Positions 1-9,261 of a stretch of DNA of 64,000 bases are shown piece after piece. The notes under the pieces are model-generated. The model was not told the origin of the DNA. It did not search any database and was given only the letters and a program-made list of their open reading frames with translations. Made by a program: the position numbers and the translations under genes. Every line of letters starts with the position of its first letter. Position 1 is the stretch's first letter. This DNA comes from SZUA-36 sp963759155 (GTDB lineage Bacteria > Pseudomonadota > Gammaproteobacteria > Xanthomonadales > SZUA-36): NCBI GenBank assembly GCA_963759155.1, contig CAVWXX010000005.1, forward strand, positions 310,001 through 374,000, written 5' to 3'.

Positions 1-292
1 CATTGGCTTGCTTGCGGGCATCCTTGATGGTTTTCTCAACATCGTGTTTGATGTCATCAACGGTTGAGTCAACGAAATCAATAGATTCCTTTTCTACCCG
101 GGCGCCTTCAGACACCAGCTTGTCAAACAGCTTCGTGCCTTGCCCGATCAGTTTTTCACCTTCCTGTTGTACAACAGAGAACGCGCCCAGACCGGCAAAC
201 CAGATTTCCTTTGCCGAATCAATAACAGGGACTGCCTTTACGCTTTTAGCCTTTTTGGCCGGTACTTTCTTTTTCAATGTCTTGCTTACCAT
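1..292 (-). CDS. Phasin family protein (PHA granule-associated), 3' end beyond window
   Basis: The N-terminal 97 residues of a phasin-type polyhydroxyalkanoate granule protein are present; the C-terminus lies before base 1. A Lys/Ala-rich N-terminus (VSKTLKKKVPAKKAKS) precedes the family signature AKEIWFAGLGAFSVVQQEG, followed by an amphipathic helix (KLFDKLVSEGARVEKE). Known members coat PHA granules and bind the polymerase or nucleoid; a role here in cytoplasmic carbon storage is inferred. The ATG at 292 has an AAGGAG ribosome site six bases upstream, which fixes the start. The nearby WS/DGAT genes also concern storage lipids. The function call is based on the motif only. Confidence 0.85.
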   Translation of the reverse strand, partial: MVSKTLKKKVPAKKAKSVKAVPVIDSAKEIWFAGLGAFSVVQQEGEKLIGQGTKLFDKLVSEGARVEKESIDFVDSTVDDIKHDVEKTIKDARKQAN

Positions 293-385
293 CTCGTGCT
301 CCTTGATCGAGTGAGGATTGAATATTGATGGGCTTATGGTAGGCTCATTATTTAGAGCAAACACACTAAAACGGTGAGAACGACT

Positions 386-1237
386 ATGTCCCGATGGAAC
401 AGCTTCCCCCACGACAACTCCGACTATCTATATGAAGGTGAGAGCCTGCTTGAATCATGGTCCGACCTGCACCGTGGGGACTGTGTGGAATACCCCGATG
501 ACGACTGGGTAGAACAAACCCTGGAACAGTACCCGGAGGCAGCGCCGGAAGACTTCGACGGTGATGTTTCAGCACTGGCGGCGACAATCCAGGATGCCTG
601 GCGTTGCTTCCATTCCGGTGATTTTCAAAAAGCGGTTCAACTTTCTGAACAATGCGGACACCTGGCGCATTCCCCGGCAAACAAGGCGGCGGGGGTTTAC
701 GCAACATACCTTGAACCTGATGAGGCGAAGCAACGAGCCTGTTACCTGGCCGCGATAGAACGCGCTGAGGCTGCCATTGAAGTCTTGCCGGACGATCCGA
801 ACAGTCATTATTTTCACGCCTTCAACCTTGGGCGTTACAGCCAGAGCATTTCAATTGTGAAGGCACTTAGCCAGGGCATTGGCGGGAAGATTCAAAGCAG
901 CCTGACATCTGCGCTTGAGTTGCAAGCGGATCACGCTGAAGCCCACACGGCCCTCGGTATGTATCACGCTGAAATCATCAATAAGGTTGGCAAGATGCTT
1001 GGTAAAATGACCTATGGCGCCAGTGCCGGTAAAGCCATTGAGCATTTCGACCGTGCACTTGAACTCACACCGGACTCTCCGATTGCACATATTGAATACG
1101 GTAACGGGCTTTATCTTCTTTACGAGGACAACAAGATTGATGAAGTCAGTGATCTGTATGTAAAGGCCAGTGAATTTGAGCCGATGGACGCCATGGAAAA
1201 ACTGGATGTTGAAGCGGCATTGGCCGAGTTGGAATAA
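386..1237 (+). CDS. TPR-repeat protein of unknown function
   Basis: A soluble, acidic protein of 283 residues. The second half carries tetratricopeptide-like helices (for example AHTALGMYHAEI, then AIEHFDRALELTPDSPIAHIEYGNGL), the pattern of protein-interaction scaffolds. No signal peptide or membrane segment is seen. A GTG at 374 is in frame, but the ATG at 386 has a GGTGAG-like ribosome site at good spacing and is preferred. It faces the phasin gene divergently and converges on the WS/DGAT gene, five bases away. The partner and pathway are not known. TPR assignment is fairly safe; nothing catalytic is visible. Confidence 0.7.
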   Translation: MSRWNSFPHDNSDYLYEGESLLESWSDLHRGDCVEYPDDDWVEQTLEQYPEAAPEDFDGDVSALAATIQDAWRCFHSGDFQKAVQLSEQCGHLAHSPANKAAGVYATYLEPDEAKQRACYLAAIERAEAAIEVLPDDPNSHYFHAFNLGRYSQSISIVKALSQGIGGKIQSSLTSALELQADHAEAHTALGMYHAEIINKVGKMLGKMTYGASAGKAIEHFDRALELTPDSPIAHIEYGNGLYLLYEDNKIDEVSDLYVKASEFEPMDAMEKLDVEAALAELE

Positions 1238-1242
1238 GTCGC

Positions 1243-2718
1243 TTAGTCGGGAATTTCCGGGTCATCCAAAAGGGTTTTGGCAATATCCGAACCCGGCCGG
1301 CCTTCGAGTGGCAACATCATGCCCAGGTACAGGAGTTTTTCGAACTCTGCCTTGAACCGGGAAATGACAGCTGAAGGTTCCGGCAGCAGACGGTGATCGG
1401 CGATCAGACCGAAAAATACCTGGCCGTTATAACTGAGTATGCTTATCCCCAGGCCAACACTGCCATTTTGAGGCACCCAAAACATCAGTTCTTTCAGTTC
1501 TGAGCCTGCCAGGTATAAGGGTTTCTGTGGTCCGGGAACATTGGTGAGCACCGCCGTGGCTTTCTGACTGAGTATATCCAGAACCGGTTTCTGTACCGCT
1601 GAAGGTCCTAATCCAAGTGCCCCCAGGAAGCCTAATGTTACGGCCGCCTGTTTTGAAGACTTGAGCTCGTTCATGCGCTCATTGACGGCGTATAACCTTT
1701 CAAGCGGATTATCGATACTCAGCGGCAAAGACAGGAACACGAGGCCAAAGTGATTACCAAGCTCCTGGGCATGCTCCAACGGGCGGAGGTTAACCGGCAC
1801 GGTCGCACGAATATCAGGTAAATTATCCGGGTCATCACCTACGGAGACCATGTACTGCCGGAGTGCGCCACTGACCGCCGCTATGAGTACATCGTTAACC
1901 GTGCACCCGAAGGCCTTGCTGACAGCTTTGACCTCATCAAGTGGTAACGGGTCTGCCCACGCTACCTGCTTACGGGTACTGAGACGGCCTTTGAACCGGG
2001 TGACAGGATCATTCTCCAAAGTCAATGAATGCGCCAGTTCACGGACGATCTCGCCTGCCTCAGCAGCATAATTACTGGCCACAGCGGGGTTTTGCAAAAT
2101 CTTGGCGCCTTCAACGATCAGGCGCTGACCCACATGCGTGGCGAAATCCAGACCTTCACGGGCCGGATCGATTAAACGCTGAAACACCTTTGCCTCGCTG
2201 GCCCGGCGCTCTTTCCAGACATCCGGCTCACGTGCCGACGGACGGCCCTCGGGGGTTGGATCAGTCAGTGAAAGAAATACCTGTACCAAAGCGATACCAT
2301 CGGCAATGCAATGATGGATGCGAACGACAATAACCGGTCCGTTGACGTAATTTTCAATAACATGAAACTGCCACAGCGGGTGCGAGGTATCCAACGGTGT
2401 GCTGGCCAGATCGGAGACAAAAATTTCAAGCTCAGTGCGGTCCGCAGCACCTGGCAAAGCGGCACGGCGAACATGCTGACGAATATCAAAATCCTCGTCA
2501 AATACCCAGAAAGCCCCCCTGGCTCCATCGACCGCTTTCTGCCGGAAGCGCCTGAAGGTAAGAAAGCGTTGCTCAATGGTCTTGAGAAGTTCGTCGTAGT
2601 CGAAGTCATGATCCAACATGATAACGCCATTGATCATCATCAAATTGGTCGGCTGCTCCATGCGCAACCAGGCGGTATCAACCTTTGAGATCGGTTCTTT
2701 AATAAGATCTTCTGTCAA
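1243..2718 (-). CDS. Wax ester synthase / acyl-CoA:diacylglycerol acyltransferase (WS/DGAT), intact
   Basis: 491 residues, the usual family length. WS/DGAT enzymes transfer an acyl group from acyl-CoA to a fatty alcohol or diacylglycerol to make wax esters or triacylglycerol at the inner membrane. The catalytic HHxxxDG motif is seen as HHCIADG at about residues 135-141, after the family N-terminus (PISKVDTAWLRMEQPTNLMMI). The C-terminal half has the conserved NDVLIAAVSGALRQYM and TNVPGP segments. It is a complete paralogue of the broken copy at 5717-7251 and lies beside a phasin gene and two esterase/lipase genes, which suggests neutral-lipid storage and turnover. Substrate preference cannot be read from the sequence. 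Confidence 0.93.
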   Translation of the reverse strand: MTEDLIKEPISKVDTAWLRMEQPTNLMMINGVIMLDHDFDYDELLKTIEQRFLTFRRFRQKAVDGARGAFWVFDEDFDIRQHVRRAALPGAADRTELEIFVSDLASTPLDTSHPLWQFHVIENYVNGPVIVVRIHHCIADGIALVQVFLSLTDPTPEGRPSAREPDVWKERRASEAKVFQRLIDPAREGLDFATHVGQRLIVEGAKILQNPAVASNYAAEAGEIVRELAHSLTLENDPVTRFKGRLSTRKQVAWADPLPLDEVKAVSKAFGCTVNDVLIAAVSGALRQYMVSVGDDPDNLPDIRATVPVNLRPLEHAQELGNHFGLVFLSLPLSIDNPLERLYAVNERMNELKSSKQAAVTLGFLGALGLGPSAVQKPVLDILSQKATAVLTNVPGPQKPLYLAGSELKELMFWVPQNGSVGLGISILSYNGQVFFGLIADHRLLPEPSAVISRFKAEFEKLLYLGMMLPLEGRPGSDIAKTLLDDPEIPD

Positions 2719-2822
2719 TTTGAGAAACTCCTGATACCGATTAATCCCGTGAACCGATTTAGCTTAAAATAGTGGTTTTAAATATTGCCCTTTTGATTTT
2801 ACTTTGTTTCCGGGAGTTAGCA

Positions 2823-3902
2823 ATGAATCTGTTGGCCTGGTTTATCCTGTTCTTTCTGGGGATTTGGGCGTTTGAGCGGTTTTATCTTCGTGGTCGCAAG
2901 GTAAAAGAACTTCCGGTTCCTGCCGATCCTGATGCCGTCCAGCGTTTCACCTGTTCAGGTGGCCCAGGGCCTGAGCACATGCAGATACTTAAAAACATCA
3001 GGGAACTCACCCTGCGAATTTCCGTGGGTAGACGCCATGATAACCTTCCGGCAGCACGCGATGCCTTCGAAACCATCAGCGATGGAGGCCAATACAGCAG
3101 TGAGTTTCGCCCGGTTGATGCAGGTGGTGTAGCGGCCGAGTGGGTCATCGCGCCCGGCGCCGATCCAAACCGCCGCGTTTTATATATCCATGGTGGTGGG
3201 TTCGTGGTGGGCAGTCCGAAAAGTCACCGTACCATCACCAACAAGTTTTCAGAGATCACGGGCTGTGCTGTTCTGGCGATTGATTATCGCCTGATGCCGG
3301 AACACCACCACAAGGACTGTGTTGATGACTGTCGTTCGGCCTATCACTGGATACTTGAGAATGGCCCCGATGGCGCTGGTGAAATCAGGCAACTGTTCAT
3401 CGCTGGCGATTCAGCCGGCGGCAACCTGACTTTATCCCTGGTCGCCTGGATTCGTGATAACAAACTGCGCGCACCCGAAGCGGTGGTTGCCTTATCGCCA
3501 TTAACCGATATCACTTTCTCCGGCGCCAGTCTCCGTGCCAATCTAGGCACCGACATCATGCTGAAACCTTTCATGAAGCCACTCACCAGGCTACCCCAGT
3601 TCGTCAAAAGCTGGTATGTCTTCTGGACTTACAAAGTACGACCATGCAACCCCCTGGCATCACCATTGCTGGGTGACCTTTCTAATCTGCCACCAACACT
3701 GGTACATGCCTCGGAAGCCGAAATGTTGCTGGATGATGCCCGCCGCTATGTTTACAAGGCCTGTGCCTCAGGCTCGCCGGCAAAACTGCAGACATGGACC
3801 GACATGGTGCATATCTGGCAAATATTTGACCCGAAAATTCCCGAGGCTGTGGAAGCATGGGTTGAGATCGGTAAATTTCTTGAGGACCGGGCTTCGCTTT
3901 AA
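2823..3902 (+). CDS. Alpha/beta hydrolase, hormone-sensitive-lipase-type esterase
   Basis: 359 residues from the ATG at 2823, which follows a GGGAG ribosome site; an in-frame start at 2772 would add 17 hydrophobic residues and is less likely. An N-terminal hydrophobic segment (MNLLAWFILFFLGIWAF) probably anchors it in the membrane. The HSL-family oxyanion motif HGGGF (about residue 123) and nucleophile motif GDSAGG (Ser about 197) are present; the acid and base are probably the Asp in MLLDDARR and the His in MVHIW. Such enzymes hydrolyse short to medium acyl esters. The divergent WS/DGAT makes mobilisation of stored neutral lipid a plausible role. It ends four bases into the convergent fieF-like gene. 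Confidence 0.88.
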   Translation: MNLLAWFILFFLGIWAFERFYLRGRKVKELPVPADPDAVQRFTCSGGPGPEHMQILKNIRELTLRISVGRRHDNLPAARDAFETISDGGQYSSEFRPVDAGGVAAEWVIAPGADPNRRVLYIHGGGFVVGSPKSHRTITNKFSEITGCAVLAIDYRLMPEHHHKDCVDDCRSAYHWILENGPDGAGEIRQLFIAGDSAGGNLTLSLVAWIRDNKLRAPEAVVALSPLTDITFSGASLRANLGTDIMLKPFMKPLTRLPQFVKSWYVFWTYKVRPCNPLASPLLGDLSNLPPTLVHASEAEMLLDDARRYVYKACASGSPAKLQTWTDMVHIWQIFDPKIPEAVEAWVEIGKFLEDRASL

Positions 3903-4801
3903 CCCTGGTTCTTGCCGGAGTCATCCGCAGGGTCCTGATGGATAATGACCTCCGCACCGGGTAAAAACGCCAGGATTTCAGCCTCTACCTCGTCTGCAAT
4001 TGCATGCGCACGCCTTAACGGCAGGTTTTCATCCAGTTCCAGATGAAGCTGCACAAAACGGGTATGCCCTGCCTGGCGTGTACGTGTTTCATGCGTACCC
4101 ATGACTTCGGCATGACTCATGGCAGTCGCCTGAATTTTTTCAAGAATATCATCCGGCAGTTCGCGGTCCATGAGTTGCTGAAACGCCTCATGACCAATTT
4201 GATATGCACTGTAAAAAATATAAATGGCAACCCCGATTGCAAATACCGGATCAGCCCAGGTCCAGCCCAACGTCGAAAGGTACAGCGCAATCAAAACACA
4301 CACGTTGGTCAACAAATCGGTCAGGTAATGAAGTGAATCCGCACGAATAGCTGTCGAGTCAGTTTTCTTTATGACGTAACGTTGAATCGCCAGTAAGCCC
4401 AGGGTCATGACGATGGAAAGCACCATAACGCCCAAGCCGATTCCAACCTGTTCCAGTGTATGTGTGATACGTAAACGGTCAATGGCGTGAAAAACCAGGA
4501 AAACGGCCGAGCCCGCAATGAATGCCGCCTGTGCAAGACCGGCAAGGGGTTCAGCCTTGCCATGTCCGAACCGGTGTTGCTCGTCAGGTGGTTGAAGCGA
4601 ATACCGGATAGCAAAAAAATTGATCAGCGAAGCGATGCTGTCCATGATTGAATCAACCAGTGAAGCAAGCAGGCTCACCGAGCCGGTCACCGACCAGGCC
4701 ACGAGTTTGGCGATGATAAGAAAACCGGCGGTTAGAACCGAAGCTACACTGGCCAGCTTGAGCAAGCCCGCGCGATCAAGAGGTTTTTTTGTGGTTTTCA
4801 T
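3899..4801 (-). CDS. Cation diffusion facilitator (FieF-type divalent metal exporter)
   Basis: 300 residues with the six-helix CDF layout. The metal-site motif in helix II (DSIMDSIAS) and its partner in helix V (DSLHYLTD) are present, as are the HRFGHGKAEPLAGL loop typical of FieF/YiiP and the C-terminal cytoplasmic metal-binding domain (HETRTRQAG, LHLELDENLPLRRAH). These proteins exchange Zn2+, Fe2+ or Cd2+ for protons across the inner membrane. The gene converges on the esterase gene with a four-base overlap. Which metal is exported here is not determined; the DxxxD plus HxxxD geometry fits Zn/Fe. Confidence 0.92.
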   Translation of the reverse strand: MKTTKKPLDRAGLLKLASVASVLTAGFLIIAKLVAWSVTGSVSLLASLVDSIMDSIASLINFFAIRYSLQPPDEQHRFGHGKAEPLAGLAQAAFIAGSAVFLVFHAIDRLRITHTLEQVGIGLGVMVLSIVMTLGLLAIQRYVIKKTDSTAIRADSLHYLTDLLTNVCVLIALYLSTLGWTWADPVFAIGVAIYIFYSAYQIGHEAFQQLMDRELPDDILEKIQATAMSHAEVMGTHETRTRQAGHTRFVQLHLELDENLPLRRAHAIADEVEAEILAFLPGAEVIIHQDPADDSGKNQG

Positions 4802-4859
4802 CTTTTAATTTACGCGTATTCACTTGTCGACCACGCCACATGGGTCCGGCATGCTTGTT

Positions 4860-5708
4860 TTAGCCATTGACCTCAAGCGGGTTTTCATCGCCGTGTACCA
4901 GCCAGTCGGGATACCAGTTACGGAACAGCGGCTTCATACAAAAAGGTACTTTAAAAGGCCGCCACTGCCCTTCGGGTTGGGCCAGACGGTCTGCCAGTGC
5001 ATATATTGACCTTGGATTAAAACCGAGCCCCAGGTGAGCACCGCCGACATGGATGTTTTCGACATCATGCCGATCGGACAATTCGACGGTCGACTGCCAC
5101 GCAACCACGCCATCGCCACGTGTGTAGAGCGCGGTGGTGGGAACCGGTGGTGGATGCGCCATATGTTGAAGAAAAGATTCCGGCATTTCGTCATAGGGAA
5201 CTTCGGTGAACATGTTGAAAATCTTGTGCACATTGCTGGAACTGGGGTGACCACGAAACGGACTACCCATGCTAACGACCTGGCGCACAATATCCGGCAT
5301 TTCACGTGCAAGCTCGCGTGCATAGACACCACCAAGACTCCAGCCGACAAGACTGATTTTCTCGCCATAACGCTCAACCAGCTCGGTTACCCGGTCACGC
5401 ATACCATAATGCAGTTTATAGCTATAGCCCATATTGTAGCCGAGCTTCCATCTATGCGCCCGGTAACCCAGGTCTGCCAGGTACTGACGTAACGGCCGGG
5501 TGGAGCGGGAACTGGCAAGAAAGCCGGGGAATACCAGCACCGGGTGATTGTCGCCCTGCGGTAAAAACCGCTTAAGAGCCAGCATCGGTATCATTGCTGC
5601 TGCGTCATAGACGGCTCTGCCCTCGGCCACCAATAAAAGCTTGGAAGGACGATGAGAGTGATCGATATAGTCTTTTTCTTTATAGTTCTTTTGTTTTGTT
5701 TTTTTCAC
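4860..5708 (-). CDS. Alpha/beta hydrolase (lipase-like, GWSLGG nucleophile elbow)
   Basis: 282 residues beginning at a GTG nine bases past the end of the broken WS/DGAT, so probably co-transcribed with it. The fold is recognised from HPVLVFPGFLASSRSTRPL, the nucleophile elbow VGWSLGGVYARELA and a late His in GGAHLGLG. Between them lies DGVVAWQS, the usual catalytic-acid region. The extreme N-terminus is highly basic (KKTKQKNYKEK) with no signal peptide, so a cytoplasmic location is inferred. It resembles esterases found beside WS/DGAT genes, where a role in lipid turnover is assumed but not shown. The GTG start is uncertain because there is no strong ribosome site. Confidence 0.82.
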   Translation of the reverse strand: MKKTKQKNYKEKDYIDHSHRPSKLLLVAEGRAVYDAAAMIPMLALKRFLPQGDNHPVLVFPGFLASSRSTRPLRQYLADLGYRAHRWKLGYNMGYSYKLHYGMRDRVTELVERYGEKISLVGWSLGGVYARELAREMPDIVRQVVSMGSPFRGHPSSSNVHKIFNMFTEVPYDEMPESFLQHMAHPPPVPTTALYTRGDGVVAWQSTVELSDRHDVENIHVGGAHLGLGFNPRSIYALADRLAQPEGQWRPFKVPFCMKPLFRNWYPDWLVHGDENPLEVNG

Positions 5709-5716
5709 TACTCAAT

Positions 5717-7251
5717 CTAATCCCCAAGTGATTCAATCGCTTTATCCAACGCCCGACTGGCGTCGTGAAACTCCTTCAAAGGGTCAGCGCTTTTATTTGA
5801 CGCTTTCTCGCGCGCTGGCTGCCCGCCGGCTTCAAGAAGCGGCCCCGCCTGGCTCACTGACTTCTCCAGTTCATCAAGAGAAGCGGCTATGCATTCTGCC
5901 ATATTGTCAGGGTCAGGCACTATTTGTTCACATGAACTGATGCCAATTGATATTTTCCCATGATAGCTGATAACCACGAGGATCAATCCCAAACCGTCAA
6001 GAATGGGTGCCATGCCAAAAGCACCATGGATACGTGCACCCGCCACATAAAGCGGAACCGGCGGCCCCGGCACATTGGTAATGGTGACATTGAAGAATGG
6101 CCTGTGGTGTCCGCCAAGCCGGGTTCTCGTATAAATTCGTGCTGCTGCCGCCAGGGTTTCGGAAGGCACAAACTCAGTGAGCATATTTGCCGGTAATGCG
6201 CCGGCGTGGATCTTTGACCTTTGCGTGTTTGCGCGAATATGCGATCAGGCGATCGAGCGGGTTTTCAATATCAGTTGCCAGGCTGACCAGCATCGCGGAC
6301 ACCTGGTTGCCGGTGCCCTCCTCTTCACCACGCACAGATATCGGAGCCATGGCCACCAGTGGCTTAACCGGCAATTCGCCTCTTTCGGACAGGTAACGAC
6401 GTAGCCCCCCGGCGCAAACCGCCAGCACCACATCATTGATCGTTACCCCGGGTACGGCTTTGCGAATCGCCTTGATACGACCAAAGTCAAACTCCTTGCC
6501 CCAAAACGTCCTGGGTGAGTCGATTGCCTGGTTAAATATTGTGGGTGGTGCGCTCAATAACCTGGGGCGGTGGTTCTATCCTTCTTAGCCATCTGTCACC
6601 CTGCAGATGCGCCGCACCCACCGCAACCTTGCCGACAAAACCCGCCAACTCCTTCGCTTTCTGACCTGCTTTGGACCAGGAGCGGGTGATCACATCCAGG
6701 TTGGACGGGAGTGCTTCCGGCTCCCAGTTGTCTTCGCCTTCAATTTTCCGGATCTCAGGTGTCACATCCAGTAGCGCGGACATCATTTCGGTGCTGGCTT
6801 TGCCATCCACTGCAGCATGATGAACCCGGGTTATCAGGGCAAATGAGCCTTTCGAAATTCCGGGGATGCTGTTGATACCACTGACAAACGTAATATCCCA
6901 CAATGGCCGTTCCCGATTAAGCGTTTGGCCCCAGGTATCCGCAGCCAATTGCATCAGTTCCGGCATTCCACCTGGTTCAGGCAGCGTGACGCTGGGTAAA
7001 TGATTATCCGGATCAAATCCCGGGTCCCTGATCCAGTAAGGAAAAGACATATCCAGTGGTACCTGAACGAGGCGCTGCCGGAATACTTTGGAGAGTTTCA
7101 GCCGGCTTTTTACCAGTGTATGCCAGGCCTGATAAGAGAAATCATCGGGTGCATCTTTAGCGTCGATAACATACACGGCACCGATAGCCATCGGGCTGTG
7201 CTCACTTTCGAGGTAAATAAAAGTTGCGTCCAGAGCGGAAAGCATATCCAT
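5717..7251 (-). pseudogene. WS/DGAT paralogue broken by two frame changes
   Basis: Three consecutive reading frames together encode one WS/DGAT of about 500 residues. The first (7251 to about 6545) has the N-terminus LSALDATFIYLESEHSPM and catalytic HHAAVDG. The second (about 6557 to 6210) has NDVVLAVCAGGLRRYL. The third (about 6205 to 5717) begins in the conserved LPANMLTEF and has TNVPGPPVPLY. Breaks are near 6540-6557 and 6205-6235; each equals one extra base, so they do not compensate. Key residues are conserved on both sides, so the lesion is recent or is an assembly indel. If real, the C-terminal half is lost and only the intact copy at 1243-2718 is active. Confidence 0.82.
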
Positions 7252-7494
7252 GATTGCTTATCCTGATGTTGGCTGTCGAGGGTAGCCAGAGTATTTAGTC
7301 CAGGGGACTTTGTCCAGCCAGGGGTTTTGTTTCATATAGACCTTAGTAGCACACATTGAAAGAACGTCAATTCAGTTGACCTATATCAAGGAAGACGATG
7401 CGAGCCCTATTACATACTTCCCCGTCGAAAAAGACCAAAGACACTTCAATAACAATTAATTAGAAAAGTCAGCCATGGAGGGCGACTATATGGA

Positions 7495-7800
7495 ATGAAA
7501 ATGGCTTCCCAATATAAATCAAACCTGCACGACAATATTTATACCATCAATCCCCAATTGCTCAAATCAGACCCCCTGAGATTAGACGAATTACTCAAGC
7601 TCATAGCCCTGGCCAATGAGTTTGGTTACACGGTGAAAGCGGCACACGACAAAAAGGCAGGAGATAACCCGATCCTGGCAGAAATCTACTCGGTCTGGTA
7701 TGCCATAGAGAATGAGCTGCTCATTTTTGCCCACAATGTGCCCTGGCTGAGCGGCTTGACCAGCATGAAGTACGCCGGTCACTCAAATCACGGTCACTGA
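7495..7800 (+). CDS. Small hypothetical protein (about 100 aa)
   Basis: I do not recognise this family. The product is soluble, mostly helical and ends in a His-rich tail (GHSNHGH) that could bind metal. A central segment (LRLDELLKLIALANEFGYTVKAAH) looks like a regular amphipathic helix pair. A GGAGGG ribosome-like site lies just upstream; ATG codons at 7495 and 7501 are both possible. The gene stands alone, divergent from the broken WS/DGAT with a 240-base gap that shows no other feature. A short GC hairpin (CAGGG/CCCTG, about 7843-7858) follows it. That it is a gene rests on the ribosome site and a lack of competing frames. Confidence 0.55.
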   Translation: MKMASQYKSNLHDNIYTINPQLLKSDPLRLDELLKLIALANEFGYTVKAAHDKKAGDNPILAEIYSVWYAIENELLIFAHNVPWLSGLTSMKYAGHSNHGH

Positions 7801-7886
7801 ATAGCGGTAGTATCTAAAACGACTTGCCCCGCAAGACAGGTCAGGGTGAATGCCCTGGCTGCGACTGCGCCCCTTTATCCAATTCT

Positions 7887-8129
7887 TTATCCAATAATAC
7901 GCAGTGCAATCCAGGGGACCACGTTAAAAACCAGAACGACGACTTTGAAAAACCCGATAAACGAGTAGAAGACAATGTCAAAGGTTTCCCGTGAAATCGA
8001 AATAAATTTGCTTTGCAGACGATATGCCAGGTTCGGAGCCAGCAGGTAAATCAGGGCGAGGAAAAATAATATGCCAACGTTGATAATGCTGCACCACATA
8101 AAGAATGATGTGAGTGTTTGAATATCCAT
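7887..8129 (-). CDS. DUF6868-type small membrane protein
   Basis: 80 residues from the ATG at 8129, which has an AGGAG site six bases upstream; the in-frame GTG at 8132 is less likely. Two strongly hydrophobic segments (IINVGILFFLALIYLLAP and VVVLVFNVVPWIALRIIG) flank a charged loop, SKFISISRETFD. This layout matches small uncharacterised inner-membrane proteins of gammaproteobacteria grouped as DUF6868, recalled from memory rather than searched. No function is known. It sits downstream of, and in the same direction as, the HEAT-repeat operon but is separated from it by an intrinsic terminator. Confidence 0.7.
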   Translation of the reverse strand: MDIQTLTSFFMWCSIINVGILFFLALIYLLAPNLAYRLQSKFISISRETFDIVFYSFIGFFKVVVLVFNVVPWIALRIIG

Positions 8130-8180
8130 CACGCGCTCCTTTGCTTGCCAGGCCTCCAGTATAGCGCTTTAGTTTTTCGA

Positions 8181-8208
8181 AAAGAAAAGGGCCACCCGGG
8201 TGGCCCTT
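8181..8208 (-). terminator. Rho-independent terminator of the sigma/anti-sigma/HEAT operon
   Basis: A perfect inverted repeat (AAGGGCCACCC/GGGTGGCCCTT, 8187-8208) is followed on the minus strand by TTTTCTTTTC. It lies 25 bases past the stop codon of the last HEAT-repeat gene, the expected spot for an intrinsic terminator, and isolates that operon from the small membrane-protein gene downstream. Confidence 0.85.
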
Positions 8209-8232
8209 GATCTGTATAGGATTTCAGCTTAT

Positions 8233-9261
8233 CTAGCGGGTCAGCAGTTCGGTCAGAGCAGCCACACTACTATCATTATCCGACTGGGCCAACCAGAAGA
8301 TGGCCTGGCGTCTCACCGCACGGGATAGCTGCTTGTTTTGAGCAAGTTCCAGTAAGGCCTGGTCACCTGCACCATTCGGTAGCTGCGACATGGCAAATAC
8401 CGCCTGCTCTAAAACATCCTCATCCTGCTCGGTTTCAAGCACTTCAAGCAGCCAGCCCTGCGCTTGCTGCGGGTATCCTTCAGCCAACCAGAACATCGCT
8501 TCGCCGCGTTGCTCGGGGTCTGAATCTGACTTGCTTATTTCAAATAATAAAGCTGCCGCAGCGTTTGTATTGTTTTCGGACAATGCGAAGTTGATTGTAC
8601 GCCTCTCGTCACCCACCGGTAGCTCAGCCAGTAACTTCTTTAGTATCCTGAAGCCCTGTTCAGCACGGTTCTCCCCCAACCAGAAAATAGCTTCTTCGGA
8701 TAAACCACTGTCGACTTCTTTGGCCAGTGAATAAAGACGCTGCCCGGCATCCGGGCTGCGGTGCAAGGCCAATGCGAACAAAGCTGAACTGCCCTCTGAG
8801 TCATTCAGGTCCGAGCGGGCAACCTGTTCCAGCCAATCCAGGCCATCCTTTGTGTCAACGTCTCCTATCCAATTGACCTGCGCACCATCTCCATCCACCG
8901 GGCATGATTCACCCACAACGCGAATATTCTTTACCTGCCCATCACGAACCTGGCTGAATACAACCACATTCTCTGTCAGGGGTGAGTCGGATCTTGTGCC
9001 GTAACTTTGATGCCTGGTTTCAAGACTGCAACCGGCCTGACCCATGCCGCCCCACTTGCCTTTCCAACAGCATGGCGAGCGTGTACCCGCCTGGGCCGGC
9101 AGACTGAACGCCAGCCAGTGACCCTCGGCTTCCTTCATCACTTTTGCCGGGTTGGAGATCGATGTATCAGCGGTCACTTCCGCATTGAACAATGCACCTA
9201 CCTGGGCCCAGCTGTGACTGCTCAGCACCAACAGGGCCAAACTTAACCATTTGGTCTTCAT
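8233..9261 (-). CDS. Exported HEAT-repeat protein, operon gene 4
   Basis: 342 residues. A signal peptide (MKTKWLSLALLVLSSHSWA) precedes a Cys-containing N-terminal domain (RSPCCWKGKWGGMGQAGCS, later a Cys in GESCPV) that could form disulfides in the periplasm. From about residue 150 there are HEAT-like repeats with the recurring core AIFWLGE, AMFWLAE, AIFWLAQ. HEAT arrays are protein-binding solenoids; no enzyme motif is visible. Its start overlaps the stop of the preceding HEAT gene by four bases (ATGA), so translation is probably coupled. Context with an ECF sigma and anti-sigma suggests an envelope-sensing or response role, which is inference only. Confidence 0.75.
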   Translation of the reverse strand: MKTKWLSLALLVLSSHSWAQVGALFNAEVTADTSISNPAKVMKEAEGHWLAFSLPAQAGTRSPCCWKGKWGGMGQAGCSLETRHQSYGTRSDSPLTENVVVFSQVRDGQVKNIRVVGESCPVDGDGAQVNWIGDVDTKDGLDWLEQVARSDLNDSEGSSALFALALHRSPDAGQRLYSLAKEVDSGLSEEAIFWLGENRAEQGFRILKKLLAELPVGDERRTINFALSENNTNAAAALLFEISKSDSDPEQRGEAMFWLAEGYPQQAQGWLLEVLETEQDEDVLEQAVFAMSQLPNGAGDQALLELAQNKQLSRAVRRQAIFWLAQSDNDSSVAALTELLTR

